DNA from: Sagittula sp. P11
GTDB lineage: Bacteria > Pseudomonadota > Alphaproteobacteria > Rhodobacterales > Rhodobacteraceae
NCBI RefSeq assembly: GCF_002814095.1
Contig: NZ_CP021913.1
Coordinates: 2,232,001 to 2,296,000, forward strand
Length of the DNA stretch: 64,000 bases
Direction of reading: 5' to 3'
Made by a program: the position numbers and the translations under genes. Below the pieces are notes generated by a model that had not been told where the DNA came from, made no database searches, and saw nothing but the letters and a program-made list of their open reading frames with translations. Positions 50,329-58,178 of the stretch are shown here, one piece after another (the stretch's first letter is position 1; each line of letters begins with the position of its first letter).

Positions 50329-51687
50329 TCAAACCTGCAGCGCCGGGGGCTTCGGTCCGCCGGTCGCCCAGTCCAGCAGTTCGACGGTGTGCACCACCGG
50401 CACCCCCGTGCCCGAGCCGATCTGCATCATGCAGCCGATGTTGCCCGCCGCGATCACGTCCGGCGCCTTCGCCTCCAGCGTCTGGACCTTCCGCGCCTTG
50501 AGCTGTTTCGAGATCTCCGGCTGCATCAGGTTGTAGGTCCCTGCCGAGCCACAGCACAGGTGGCTGTCGGCGGGTTCCACCACCTCGAAGCCCGCGCGTT
50601 TCAGCAGCGCCTTGGGCGTGCCCTTGATCTTCTGCCCGTGCTGGAGCGAACAGGCCGCGTGATAGGCAACCCGCAACGGCCCCGTCCCGCCGGGCGCGTC
50701 CGCGGTGTCCGGCCGGTCGATCCCGGCAATCCCCATGCGCGCCGGGCCGAGGTCTGCCTCTGCCGTTTCCGGCATCAGCTCGGCCAGCACCTCCGTCACG
50801 TCCCGCGCGATGGCCGCCACCCGCGCGGCGTCCGCGGCCAGCGGCGTCTCGCGGAACATGTGGCCATAGTCCTTCACCGTCGTGCCGCAGCCCGAGGTGT
50901 TGATCACCACCGCATCCAGCCCCGCGCCGTCCATCTCGCGCGCCCAGGCCCGGATGTTCTTGCCCGCGGTGCCATGCGCCTCTTCGGACTTGCCCATGTG
51001 GTGCGTCAGCGACCCGCAGCAGCCCGCGCCCTCGGCCACCACGACCTCGCACCCGAGCCGCGTCAGCAGCCGGATCGTCGCATCGTTGATGTCGGTGTTC
51101 AGCGCCCGCTGCGCGCAGCCGGTCATCAGCGCCACGCGCATCCGCTTGGGCGCCTCGGGCGCAAAGCTCTGCGGATCGTCGTTGCGCGACACCGGCGGCA
51201 CCTGCTTCGGCGCCATCTCCATCATCGCGCGCAGCCGCGCATCGGGGATCAGCCGGGCGAAGGGACGCCCGATCTTCGCCCCCAGCAGCGCCAGCCGGAA
51301 CCGGCCCGGATAGGGCAGGATGCGCGCCAGGAGCCAGCGCAGCGCACGCTCGGACCGGGGGCGCTCATAACGCTCCTCGATATAGGCGCGGGCATGGTCG
51401 ACGAGATGCATGTAGTGCACGCCGGAGGGGCAGGTGGTCATGCAGGCGAGGCAGGACAGGCAGCGGTCGATGTGTTTGACCGTATCCGCGTCCGGCACCC
51501 GCTCGTTCTCCAGCATGTCCTTGATCAGGTAGATGCGGCCCCGCGGGCTGTCCAGCTCGTCGCCCAGCACCTGGTAGGTGGGGCAGGTGGCGGTGCAGAA
51601 CCCGCAATGCACGCAGGCCCGCAGGATTTCGTTGGCGCGCGCGGTGCCCGCATCGGCAAGCTGCTCTTTGGTGAAATTGGTCTGCAT
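50329..51687 (-). CDS. glcF: glycolate oxidase iron-sulfur subunit
   Basis: A 452-residue subunit with two [4Fe-4S] motifs: Cys25, 28, 31, 35 (CVHCGFCTATCPTYQVL) and Cys76, 79, 82, 86 (CLSCLACMTTCPSGV). Two CCG domains follow with GAGCCGSLTHHMG near 230 and SHLCCGSAGTYN near 385. It transfers electrons from GlcD/E to the membrane in glycolate to glyoxylate oxidation. Last gene of a glcD-glcE-orf-glcF operon. ATG 51687 fits family length. Confidence 0.93.
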   Translation of the reverse strand: MQTNFTKEQLADAGTARANEILRACVHCGFCTATCPTYQVLGDELDSPRGRIYLIKDMLENERVPDADTVKHIDRCLSCLACMTTCPSGVHYMHLVDHARAYIEERYERPRSERALRWLLARILPYPGRFRLALLGAKIGRPFARLIPDARLRAMMEMAPKQVPPVSRNDDPQSFAPEAPKRMRVALMTGCAQRALNTDINDATIRLLTRLGCEVVVAEGAGCCGSLTHHMGKSEEAHGTAGKNIRAWAREMDGAGLDAVVINTSGCGTTVKDYGHMFRETPLAADAARVAAIARDVTEVLAELMPETAEADLGPARMGIAGIDRPDTADAPGGTGPLRVAYHAACSLQHGQKIKGTPKALLKRAGFEVVEPADSHLCCGSAGTYNLMQPEISKQLKARKVQTLEAKAPDVIAAGNIGCMMQIGSGTGVPVVHTVELLDWATGGPKPPALQV

Positions 51688-51703
51688 GTGTCTCTCTGGG
51701 TCT

Positions 51704-52042
51704 TCAGGCCATCAGCCGGGCGGTGGCCAGTCCGAACCACGGCAGGGTTGTGGCCAGTATGGCAATTACGGTGATCCAGCGGCGGGCGCGGCGGCCCTCC
51801 AGCCGGCGGTAAAGCGCGTGGCCCACCATCGCCACAGCCGTGACCCACCCGGCCCACAGCAGCAAAAGCGACGGCAGCGGCGCGCGCGGCTCGAGCCAGA
51901 GCGCGGCGCCCATGCCCGCCACCACCGCCATGGCCAGCCCGGCCAGAACGCGCAGGGTGGAGGGCAGGCGCAGCAGCCCGGCGCACAGCAGCGGGCCGGC
52001 CACGAAGGTCACGAGGAAGGCTCCGACGACCGGCCAGGTCAT
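51704..52042 (-). CDS. small four-helix membrane protein inside the glc operon
   Basis: A 112-residue, almost entirely hydrophobic protein with four segments (VVGAFLVTFVAGPLLCAGLL, VLAGLAMAVVAGMGAALWL, LPSLLLLWAGWVTAVAMVG, WITVIAILATTLPWFGLA). ATG 52042 overlaps the glcE stop by one base (TGATG). It sits between glcE and glcF, where standard glc operons have nothing. No family recognised; a membrane anchor for the soluble GlcDEF complex is a reasonable guess. Confidence 0.7.
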   Translation of the reverse strand: MTWPVVGAFLVTFVAGPLLCAGLLRLPSTLRVLAGLAMAVVAGMGAALWLEPRAPLPSLLLLWAGWVTAVAMVGHALYRRLEGRRARRWITVIAILATTLPWFGLATARLMA

Positions 52043-53154
52043 CAGTGCAACGTACCGGGGTCGAAGATGCCGCGCGGATCGAACCGCGCCCGGATCGCCC
52101 GCGACAGGGCCGCCACGGGCGCCGGCTCCGGCGGGAAGACCGGCGTGGGGCCGCGGCCCCGCACACGCGTCGCATGGCCGTCGAAGGCCCCGAGTCTGGC
52201 CCGCGCATCCGTGCCGGTGGGCGTCAAAGCCCAGATCAGGCCGCCGCCCCAGTCATACAGCACCGCGCGCGGCTCCAGCCGGGCGACCAGCCCCGGCGCA
52301 TCCGAGGGCTTGCAGTGGATGCGCCAGACGTCGCCCTCCCGGCCGTGCATCGGCGCCACGTCGCGCACGTCGGCCCAGGCCTCCGCCACCACCTCCGGAT
52401 CGCTCTCGACCCGCACCGCCTGTCCGCCGAACAGCGCCGCCAGCTGGCCCGCGCGATACGCGACCGACCCGGCAAAGCCTTCGATCCGCAGCAGGGTCAG
52501 CGGATCGCCGTCCGGCCCCACCGGCAGATGCGCCGCCCCGGTCAGGTCGTAGGGCGACCCCAGTGCGCGGGCCATAGCCGCAACCGCCGCCGCGTCGCCC
52601 AGCCCGTCGATCAGGACCGAGGCCGCGGCCTCGGGCTTCGGCAGCACCTTCAGGCTGACCTCAGTCAACACCCCCAGCGTGCCGCGCGACCCCGCCATCA
52701 GTTTCACGAGGTCGTAGCCCGTGACGTTCTTCATCACCCGCCCGCCGTTCTTCACCACCGTACCGGTGCCGTCGACGAAACGCACACCCAGCAGGAAATC
52801 CCGGCAGGCCCCGGCCTGCACACGTCGCGGGCCCGACACATTCGCCGCCACCACCCCGCCGATGGTCGAAACCCCCTCGGTGCCCAGCAGCCCGCGATGG
52901 TCCATCGGCTCGAACGCCAGACGCTGGCCCTCCGCATCCAGCACCGCCTCGATCTCCGACAGAGGCGTGCCCGCCGCTGCCACCAGCGTCAAGGCGCCCG
53001 GCTCGTAGAGCGACACGCCCGTGACGCCGCCGGTTTCCAGCACCGCCGCCGCGCCGCCGCCGCCGATGGCCCGCGTGCCGCCGCCGCACACCCGCAGGGG
53101 CGCCTGCGCCCCGCGCACCGCCTCGGCCAGTTCCGCCTCGCTCCCTGGTCTCAT
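52042..53154 (-). CDS. glcE: glycolate oxidase subunit GlcE (FAD-binding)
   Basis: A 370-residue FAD-binding protein of the FAD_binding_4/VAO family with the motif RVCGGGTRAIGGGG near 21-34 and the family signature GVVAANVSGPRR near 105. It is the smaller flavin subunit of glycolate oxidase. ATG 53154 is used; the frame is open upstream but without support. It is followed by a one-base overlap with a small membrane gene. A CAAATACTC-type repeat lies between glcD and glcE. Confidence 0.9.
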   Translation of the reverse strand: MRPGSEAELAEAVRGAQAPLRVCGGGTRAIGGGGAAAVLETGGVTGVSLYEPGALTLVAAAGTPLSEIEAVLDAEGQRLAFEPMDHRGLLGTEGVSTIGGVVAANVSGPRRVQAGACRDFLLGVRFVDGTGTVVKNGGRVMKNVTGYDLVKLMAGSRGTLGVLTEVSLKVLPKPEAAASVLIDGLGDAAAVAAMARALGSPYDLTGAAHLPVGPDGDPLTLLRIEGFAGSVAYRAGQLAALFGGQAVRVESDPEVVAEAWADVRDVAPMHGREGDVWRIHCKPSDAPGLVARLEPRAVLYDWGGGLIWALTPTGTDARARLGAFDGHATRVRGRGPTPVFPPEPAPVAALSRAIRARFDPRGIFDPGTLH

Positions 53155-53167
53155 CTCGCCTGCCCTT

Positions 53168-53216
53168 CGTGCTTCTTTGCTTTCCAAATACTCCGGGGTC
53201 CGGGGTGGAACCCCGG
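53168..53216. repeat. CAAATACTC-type element with perfect hairpin between glcD and glcE
   Basis: TTCTTTGCTTTCCAAATACT (53173) leads into CCGGGGT-GGA-ACCCCGG (53200-53216), a 7-bp perfect stem. It sits directly after the glcD stop region, in the same position relative to a gene end as the copies at 9264 and 56041. Confidence 0.6.
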
Positions 53217-54662
53217 CTACTCCGCCGCAAGGGCCACCACGCGCCGTCCCTCGGAGGACGCCAGCGGGAACACCTTCGCCGGGTTCAGCAGCCACTTCGG
53301 GTCGAAGACGTCCTTCACCGCCATCTGCGCCTCGAGGTCTTCGGGCGCGTACTGGTGGGTCATCAGGTCGCGCTTCTCGATGCCCACGCCGTGCTCGCCG
53401 GTCAGGCAGCCGCCGACCTCGACACAGAGCTTCAGGATCTCTGCCCCGAACCGCTCGCAGAGCTCCAGCTGCCCGGGCTCGTTGGCGTTGAACAGGATCA
53501 GCGGGTGCATGTTGCCGTCGCCAGCGTGAAAGACGTTGGCGACCTCCAGCCCGAATTCCGCCGACATCTCGCCGATGCGCTTCAGCACGAAGGGCAGCTC
53601 CGTCACCGGGATCGTCCCGTCGAGGCACATGTAGTCATTGATGTTGCCCATGGCGCCGAAGGCCGACTTGCGGCCCAGCCAGATGCGGGCGGCCTCGTCG
53701 GCGGACTTCGCCTCGCGCAGCTCCACCGGGTCGTGGCGCTGGGCGATCTCCTTGATCTTGGCAAGCTGCTCGGCGATCTCCGTTTCCGAGCCCTCGACCT
53801 CCACGATCAGCAGCGCCTCGCAGTCGGGGTAGCCCGCCTTGGCGAAATCCTCCGTCGCGCGGATGCAGGGCGCGTCCATGAACTCGATCGCCACCGGCAG
53901 CACGCCCGCCTTGATGATGTCGCTGACGCAGGCGCCCGCCACCTCGTTCGAGGCATAGCCGATCAGCACCGGGCGCGCGCCCTCCGGCTTGCGCAGGATG
54001 CGCAGGGTCGCCTCCGTCACCACGCCGAGCTGCCCTTCGGACCCGCAGACCACGCCCAGCAGGTCGAGCCCGCCGGCATCCAGATACGCGCCCCCCAGCT
54101 CCACCACCGTGCCGTCCATCAGCACCATGGTCACGCCCATCAGGTTGTTGGTGGTCACGCCGTACTTCAGGCAATGCGCCCCGCCGGAGTTCATCGCGAT
54201 GTTCCCGGCAATCGCGCAGGCCAGTTGCGAGGACGGGTCGGGCGCGTAGAAGAAATCCTCCTCCTCCACCGCGCCGGTGACGCTCAGGTTGGTGCGCCCG
54301 GTCTGCACCCGGATGAAGCGGTTCTCGTAATCGGTCTCAAGCACCGCGTTCATCCGCGACACCCCGAGGATCACCGAATCCGCGGTGGGCAGCGCCCCGC
54401 CCGCCAGCGAGGTGCCGGAGCCGCGCGGCACCACAGGCACGCCTTCCTCGTGGCAGACCTTCAGCACGGCCGCGACCTCCTCGGTCGAGGACGGCAGCAC
54501 CACCGCCAGCGGCGGGCAGCGGTACGCGGTCAGCGCGTCGCACTCGTAGGCGCGCACCTCGGAAGGTTCGGAGATCACGCCGCGCGGCGACACCGCGGCA
54601 AGCCGCTCCACGATGCGCGACTTGCGGGCAAGGATCGCGCCGTCCGGTTCCGGCATCTGCAT
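53217..54662 (-). CDS. glcD: glycolate oxidase subunit GlcD (FAD-linked)
   Basis: A 481-residue FAD-linked oxidase with the PP-loop motif VVPRGSGTSLAGGA near 80-93 and the C-terminal GCLTGEHGVGIEKR near 440, family markers of GlcD/D-lactate-type dehydrogenases. Oxidises glycolate to glyoxylate together with GlcE and GlcF. ATG 54662 follows GGGAGG; a longer frame to 54716 is unsupported. First gene of the operon. D-lactate as substrate is possible, but the GlcE/GlcF partners favour glycolate. Confidence 0.93.
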   Translation of the reverse strand: MQMPEPDGAILARKSRIVERLAAVSPRGVISEPSEVRAYECDALTAYRCPPLAVVLPSSTEEVAAVLKVCHEEGVPVVPRGSGTSLAGGALPTADSVILGVSRMNAVLETDYENRFIRVQTGRTNLSVTGAVEEEDFFYAPDPSSQLACAIAGNIAMNSGGAHCLKYGVTTNNLMGVTMVLMDGTVVELGGAYLDAGGLDLLGVVCGSEGQLGVVTEATLRILRKPEGARPVLIGYASNEVAGACVSDIIKAGVLPVAIEFMDAPCIRATEDFAKAGYPDCEALLIVEVEGSETEIAEQLAKIKEIAQRHDPVELREAKSADEAARIWLGRKSAFGAMGNINDYMCLDGTIPVTELPFVLKRIGEMSAEFGLEVANVFHAGDGNMHPLILFNANEPGQLELCERFGAEILKLCVEVGGCLTGEHGVGIEKRDLMTHQYAPEDLEAQMAVKDVFDPKWLLNPAKVFPLASSEGRRVVALAAE

Positions 54663-54727
54663 GGGTGGCACCTCCCTCGGGTCTGCAGCCTGTCCCGGCG
54701 CGCAGGTGGCGACCAAGAACGCGGCAA

Positions 54728-54748
54728 TTGGTCAAGTCATATAACCAA
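54728..54748. promoter_or_regulatory. TTGGT...ACCAA palindrome upstream of glcD
   Basis: TTGGT-N11-ACCAA in the 171-bp glcD/CopD-like divergent region. TTGGT/ACCAA half-sites are typical of FadR-subfamily GntR regulators such as PdhR and LldR, which often control hydroxyacid oxidases. The spacing is longer than in the classical sites. No regulator gene adjoins it. Confidence 0.35.
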
Positions 54749-54833
54749 AAACCCCTGCAGGCGAGTCAAATTCGCGCGCCCGGCTTGCACTTTCCGGGCC
54801 ATCGGAGTCAGGTGCCGAAAACGGAGCATGCCG

Positions 54834-55244
54834 ATGGCCTGGGTCAAGATCATACACATCCTGTGCGTCATGGGCTGGATGACGTCCATCTTCGCGGTGC
54901 CGCGCGCGCTGATCTACTGGAAGCGCGAACACGCCTGGCTGGGAGAGAACGGCCCGCTGGGCGACCTGACCTTCCGGCTCTACCGCTTTTCCTTCGGGCT
55001 GGGGGTGATCGCCATCGTCACCGGCGTCTGGTACGGCACCTGGCTCGGCTGGCCCGCATGGCTGCACCTGAAGGCCACGCTGGTGGCGCTGCTGGCGGTG
55101 CATTACCTGTGGACCGGCAGGCTGGTGCGCCGCGCGCAGAAGGGCGAGTTCCGCGAAAGCGACATGTTCCTGCGCATCTTCAACGAGGTCTCCGTCATCG
55201 GCACCATCGCGATCCTCTGGGTCGTGGTCGTGCAGCCGTTCTGA
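54834..55244 (+). CDS. CopD/HemJ-like membrane protein
   Basis: A 136-residue protein with about four helices. It begins AWVKIIHILCVMGWMTSIFAVPRALIYW, matching the H-x-x-x-V-x-x-W ... PR pattern of the UPF0093/HemJ-CopD family. HemJ is a protoporphyrinogen oxidase, but this copy is not assigned with certainty because the family contains many paralogues. ATG 54834 has GGAG at 7 bases; ATG 54828 is an alternative. One base separates its stop from the DUF599 gene, so they are an operon. Confidence 0.72.
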   Translation: MAWVKIIHILCVMGWMTSIFAVPRALIYWKREHAWLGENGPLGDLTFRLYRFSFGLGVIAIVTGVWYGTWLGWPAWLHLKATLVALLAVHYLWTGRLVRRAQKGEFRESDMFLRIFNEVSVIGTIAILWVVVVQPF

Positions 55245-55245
55245 G

Positions 55246-55956
55246 ATGGACTGGCAGGCGGTCATCGCCGGCTTCGCCATGATCGACGTGGTGGCGGTCG
55301 GCTTCCTGCTGGCGGCATGGGTCGCGGCGACCCTGGTGATCGAGCATCCGCCGGCGTGGCGCCCCTCCGTCTCGGCCCTGATGGCGCGTTACCGGCGGGA
55401 ATGGATGGAGGCCTTCGTCACCCGCAACCCGCGCATCTTCGACAGCCAGATCGTCGCGAGCCTGAGGCAGGGCACCTCGTTCTTCGCCTCCGCCTCGATG
55501 ATCGCCATAGGCGGCGGCTTTGCCCTGCTGGGCAATGCCGAGCGGCTGCAGGGCGTGGCGCAGGATCTGACCCCCTCCACCGACCCGGTGGTGGTGCTGG
55601 AGATCAAGCTGATCCTGATGCTGCTCTTCGCCTCCAACGCCTTCCTGAAGTTCGTCTGGTCGCACCGCCTGTTCGGCTACACCTCTGTCCTGATGGCGGC
55701 GGTGCCGAACGATCCCGAAGACCCGGCGACGCTGCCCCGCGCCCGCAAGGCGGCGGAGATCAACATCGCGGGCGCCCGCAGCTACAACCGCGGCCTGCGC
55801 TCCGTCTATTTCGGGATCGGCGCCTCGGCCTGGCTGATCGGCGCATGGGCACTGATCGCGGCGACCCTCGTGACCACTGCCGTGATCCTGCGGCGGGAGT
55901 TCTGGTCGCATTCCCGCGCGGTGCTTCTGGACCCGTCGGACATCACAGGGCGCTGA
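55246..55956 (+). CDS. DUF599 membrane protein
   Basis: A 236-residue protein with about four helices and a cytoplasmic loop containing MARYRREWMEAFVTRNPRIFDSQIV near 45-70, RQGTSFFASASMIAIGGG, and FLKFVWSHRLFGYTSVLMAAVP near 127-148, all features of DUF599. The function is unknown. It overlaps or abuts the CopD-like gene, indicating joint expression. Confidence 0.82.
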   Translation: MDWQAVIAGFAMIDVVAVGFLLAAWVAATLVIEHPPAWRPSVSALMARYRREWMEAFVTRNPRIFDSQIVASLRQGTSFFASASMIAIGGGFALLGNAERLQGVAQDLTPSTDPVVVLEIKLILMLLFASNAFLKFVWSHRLFGYTSVLMAAVPNDPEDPATLPRARKAAEINIAGARSYNRGLRSVYFGIGASAWLIGAWALIAATLVTTAVILRREFWSHSRAVLLDPSDITGR

Positions 55957-55979
55957 GGCGCGGGTTCTGGCTGCGGGGG

Positions 55980-56014
55980 GGCGGAGGAGACCTCCGCCCT
56001 ACGTCCTGTTGCGC
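55980..56014. repeat. REP-like palindromic element, copy D (reverse)
   Basis: GGCGGAGG-AGA-CCTCCGCC (55980-55998), perfect 8-bp arms, followed by CTACGTCCTGTTGCGC. The reverse complement starts GCGCAACAGGACGTAGGGCGG, shared with copies A and C. Located after the DUF599 gene. Confidence 0.75.
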
Positions 56015-56040
56015 TTCTGGCCGGTTGCCCGCGTCGTCCC

Positions 56041-56105
56041 GGCGGCGGAGGGGGCGCTGCCCCCGCCCTTCGGGCCTCCCGAGGTATTTGTTGCCAAGAT
56101 GAAGA
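56041..56105. repeat. CAAATAC-type element, reverse copy, with hairpins
   Basis: The reverse complement reads TTCATCTTGGCAACAAATACCTC, matching the copy at 9266. It is joined to GGGGGC-GCT-GCCCCC (56050-56064) and a GCCC-TTC-GGGC hairpin. It lies between the DUF599 gene and the convergent amidotransferase-like gene and could terminate both. Confidence 0.6.
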
Positions 56106-56135
56106 GGGGCCGGTTGAAGCCTTGAGGCGCGGTTG

Positions 56136-58178
56136 TCAGCTGCGGCCTTCGCGCAGCCAGGCGCCGACGATCATCGCGGCGGCGAGGATCAGCACCAGCC
56201 AGGGCGGCATCAGCGGGGTCTGGCGGATGTCCAGCGTCTCGAACGCGTCGCGCGGGGTCAGGCCGATCCAGCCGCGCCCGGCGGCGGGGCGGCCCTGCCG
56301 CACGTTGCGCACGGAGGGCACGCCCTCCTCGAGCCGGAGGATACCGCCGCGCAGCGAGTCGATGGCCGGTTCCAGCGCGGCGCCGCTGGCGATGGTCTGG
56401 ATGAATTCGCGCGGGGCGGCGGGGCCGAGGCCCACGACCGCTTCCAGATCGTCCTCCTTGAGGCGGTAGAGGCCGATTTCCGGGCCGTCGTAGATGCCTT
56501 CGAAGCGGCCGGGGCTGACCTCTTCGAGCGGGACGGTCACGGTTTCGCCGTCCGGACCGGTGACTTCCACGTCGCCCACGTCGTCGGTCAGCGAGCGGCG
56601 GATGATGCGCATGGTCTGGCCTGTGGGTTCGGCCCAGAGCGCCTCTTCCTCCAGCTCTGGTTCCTTCATCATCCAGTGGGCCAGCCTGCGCAGGAGTTCG
56701 AGCTGCGGGCCGCCGCCCTCGTAGCCGCGGTTCCAGAGCCAGGCGTGATCGGAGGCAAGCAGCGCCACGCGGCCTTCGCCGACGCGATCGAGCACGAGGA
56801 GCGGGCGGTCGTCGACGCCCTGCATCACCACCTCGCCGGAGACGGGTTCGACCTCCACCTGCCGCAGCCAGCGGCCCCAGGTGTCCGCCCCGGTCAGGCC
56901 CGCCGTGACGGGGTGGCGCTGGCCCAGTTCGGTCACCGCCGGGCGGTAGCCCTGTTCGATGACCCGCGCCGTGGGTTCGGCGGGCAGGATGTCGGCCAGG
57001 GGCGAGCGGTAGATCGAATCCGCCGAGGCGAAGTCCGGCCCGGCGGCGATCAGCACCGCGCCGCCCTTCTCGACGTAGTTGCGCACGTTGTCGAGGTAGA
57101 TGGCGGGCAGGATGCCGCGCCGCTTGTAGCGGTCGAAGATGATGAGATCGAAGTCGTCGATCTTCTCGAGGAACAGCTCGCGCGTCGGGAAGGCGATCAG
57201 CGAAAGCTCCGACACCGGCACGCCGTCCTGCTTTTCCGGCGGCCGCAGGATGGTGAAGTGCACCAGGTCGACGGAGCTGTCGGATTTCAGCAGGTTGCGC
57301 CAGGTCCGGCCCCCGGCGTGGGGTTCGCCCGACACCAGCAGCACGCGCAGACGGTCGCGGACGCCGTTGATCTGCACCAGCGCGCGGTTGTTGCGGTCGG
57401 TCAGCTCGCCCTCTGCCTCGGGCACGATGAACTCGATCACGTTCAGGCCGCCGTGAGGCAGGGTGATCGGCAGGGCGTGGTCCTCGCCGATGGCGACGCG
57501 GAAGGTCTGCGGTTCCGACCCGTCGATGGAGATCTGCAGGTCGGTCATGGCCTCGTCAGGGGCCGCGCCCTCGTCCTCGATCCGGAGCGTCAGCTCGACC
57601 TCCTCGCCGAGGATGGCGAAGGCCGGGGCGTTCTTCACGATCAGGCGGCGGTCCCAGTCGTCCTCCTGCCCGGTCAGCAGCAGGTGCATCGGCGCGGGCA
57701 GGTCGGGCAGGCGTTCGAGGTCGTGCAGCCGCCCGTCGGACAGCAGCACCACACCGGCGACGCGGCCGCGCGGTTCTTCTGCCAGGGCCTGCGACAGCGC
57801 GGTCATCAGCTGGCTGCCCGCGTCGCCCTCGCCATCGGGGACGGGGATGCGCCGGACCTCGGTGTTGGGGCGGGCGAGAAGCTGCGCCTCCATCGTGTCG
57901 GCGGCGTCGGAGGTCACGCCTGCACGCTCCGCCAGCCGTTGCGAGGCGGTCTCGTCCACCAGCATCAGCACGATGTCCGACAGCGGCGCGCGGTCCTCCA
58001 TCTGCCACGAGGGCTGCGCCAGCGCGGCCACCAGCACCAGCCCGGCGAGGAAGCGCAGCGGCCAGCCCTTCAGCCCGCGCCAGAGTGCCAGCACCACGCC
58101 CGCAAAGGCCAGTGCCGCCAGCGCGTAGATCACCACCCACGGCAGGAGCGGGTCGAAGACGATTTGTCCCGCGTTCAT
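56136..58178 (-). CDS. membrane protein with glutamine-amidotransferase-like domain
   Basis: A 680-residue protein with two N-terminal helices (about 12-60) and one C-terminal helix (about 658-675), so its large central region is probably extracytoplasmic. A class-I glutamine-amidotransferase/ThuA-like fold is indicated by LRVLLVSGEPHAGG near 280, EKIDDFDLIIFDRYKRRG near 335 and GAVLIAAGP near 370. The catalytic Cys is absent. It is fourth in the moxR-DUF58-DUF4159 operon, coupled by an ATGA overlap. Function unknown. Confidence 0.72.
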   Translation of the reverse strand: MNAGQIVFDPLLPWVVIYALAALAFAGVVLALWRGLKGWPLRFLAGLVLVAALAQPSWQMEDRAPLSDIVLMLVDETASQRLAERAGVTSDAADTMEAQLLARPNTEVRRIPVPDGEGDAGSQLMTALSQALAEEPRGRVAGVVLLSDGRLHDLERLPDLPAPMHLLLTGQEDDWDRRLIVKNAPAFAILGEEVELTLRIEDEGAAPDEAMTDLQISIDGSEPQTFRVAIGEDHALPITLPHGGLNVIEFIVPEAEGELTDRNNRALVQINGVRDRLRVLLVSGEPHAGGRTWRNLLKSDSSVDLVHFTILRPPEKQDGVPVSELSLIAFPTRELFLEKIDDFDLIIFDRYKRRGILPAIYLDNVRNYVEKGGAVLIAAGPDFASADSIYRSPLADILPAEPTARVIEQGYRPAVTELGQRHPVTAGLTGADTWGRWLRQVEVEPVSGEVVMQGVDDRPLLVLDRVGEGRVALLASDHAWLWNRGYEGGGPQLELLRRLAHWMMKEPELEEEALWAEPTGQTMRIIRRSLTDDVGDVEVTGPDGETVTVPLEEVSPGRFEGIYDGPEIGLYRLKEDDLEAVVGLGPAAPREFIQTIASGAALEPAIDSLRGGILRLEEGVPSVRNVRQGRPAAGRGWIGLTPRDAFETLDIRQTPLMPPWLVLILAAAMIVGAWLREGRS

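Noticed and set aside
53169-54827. in-frame upstream extension of the CopD-like gene
   Set aside because: Antisense to glcD; the membrane protein starts at 54828-54834.
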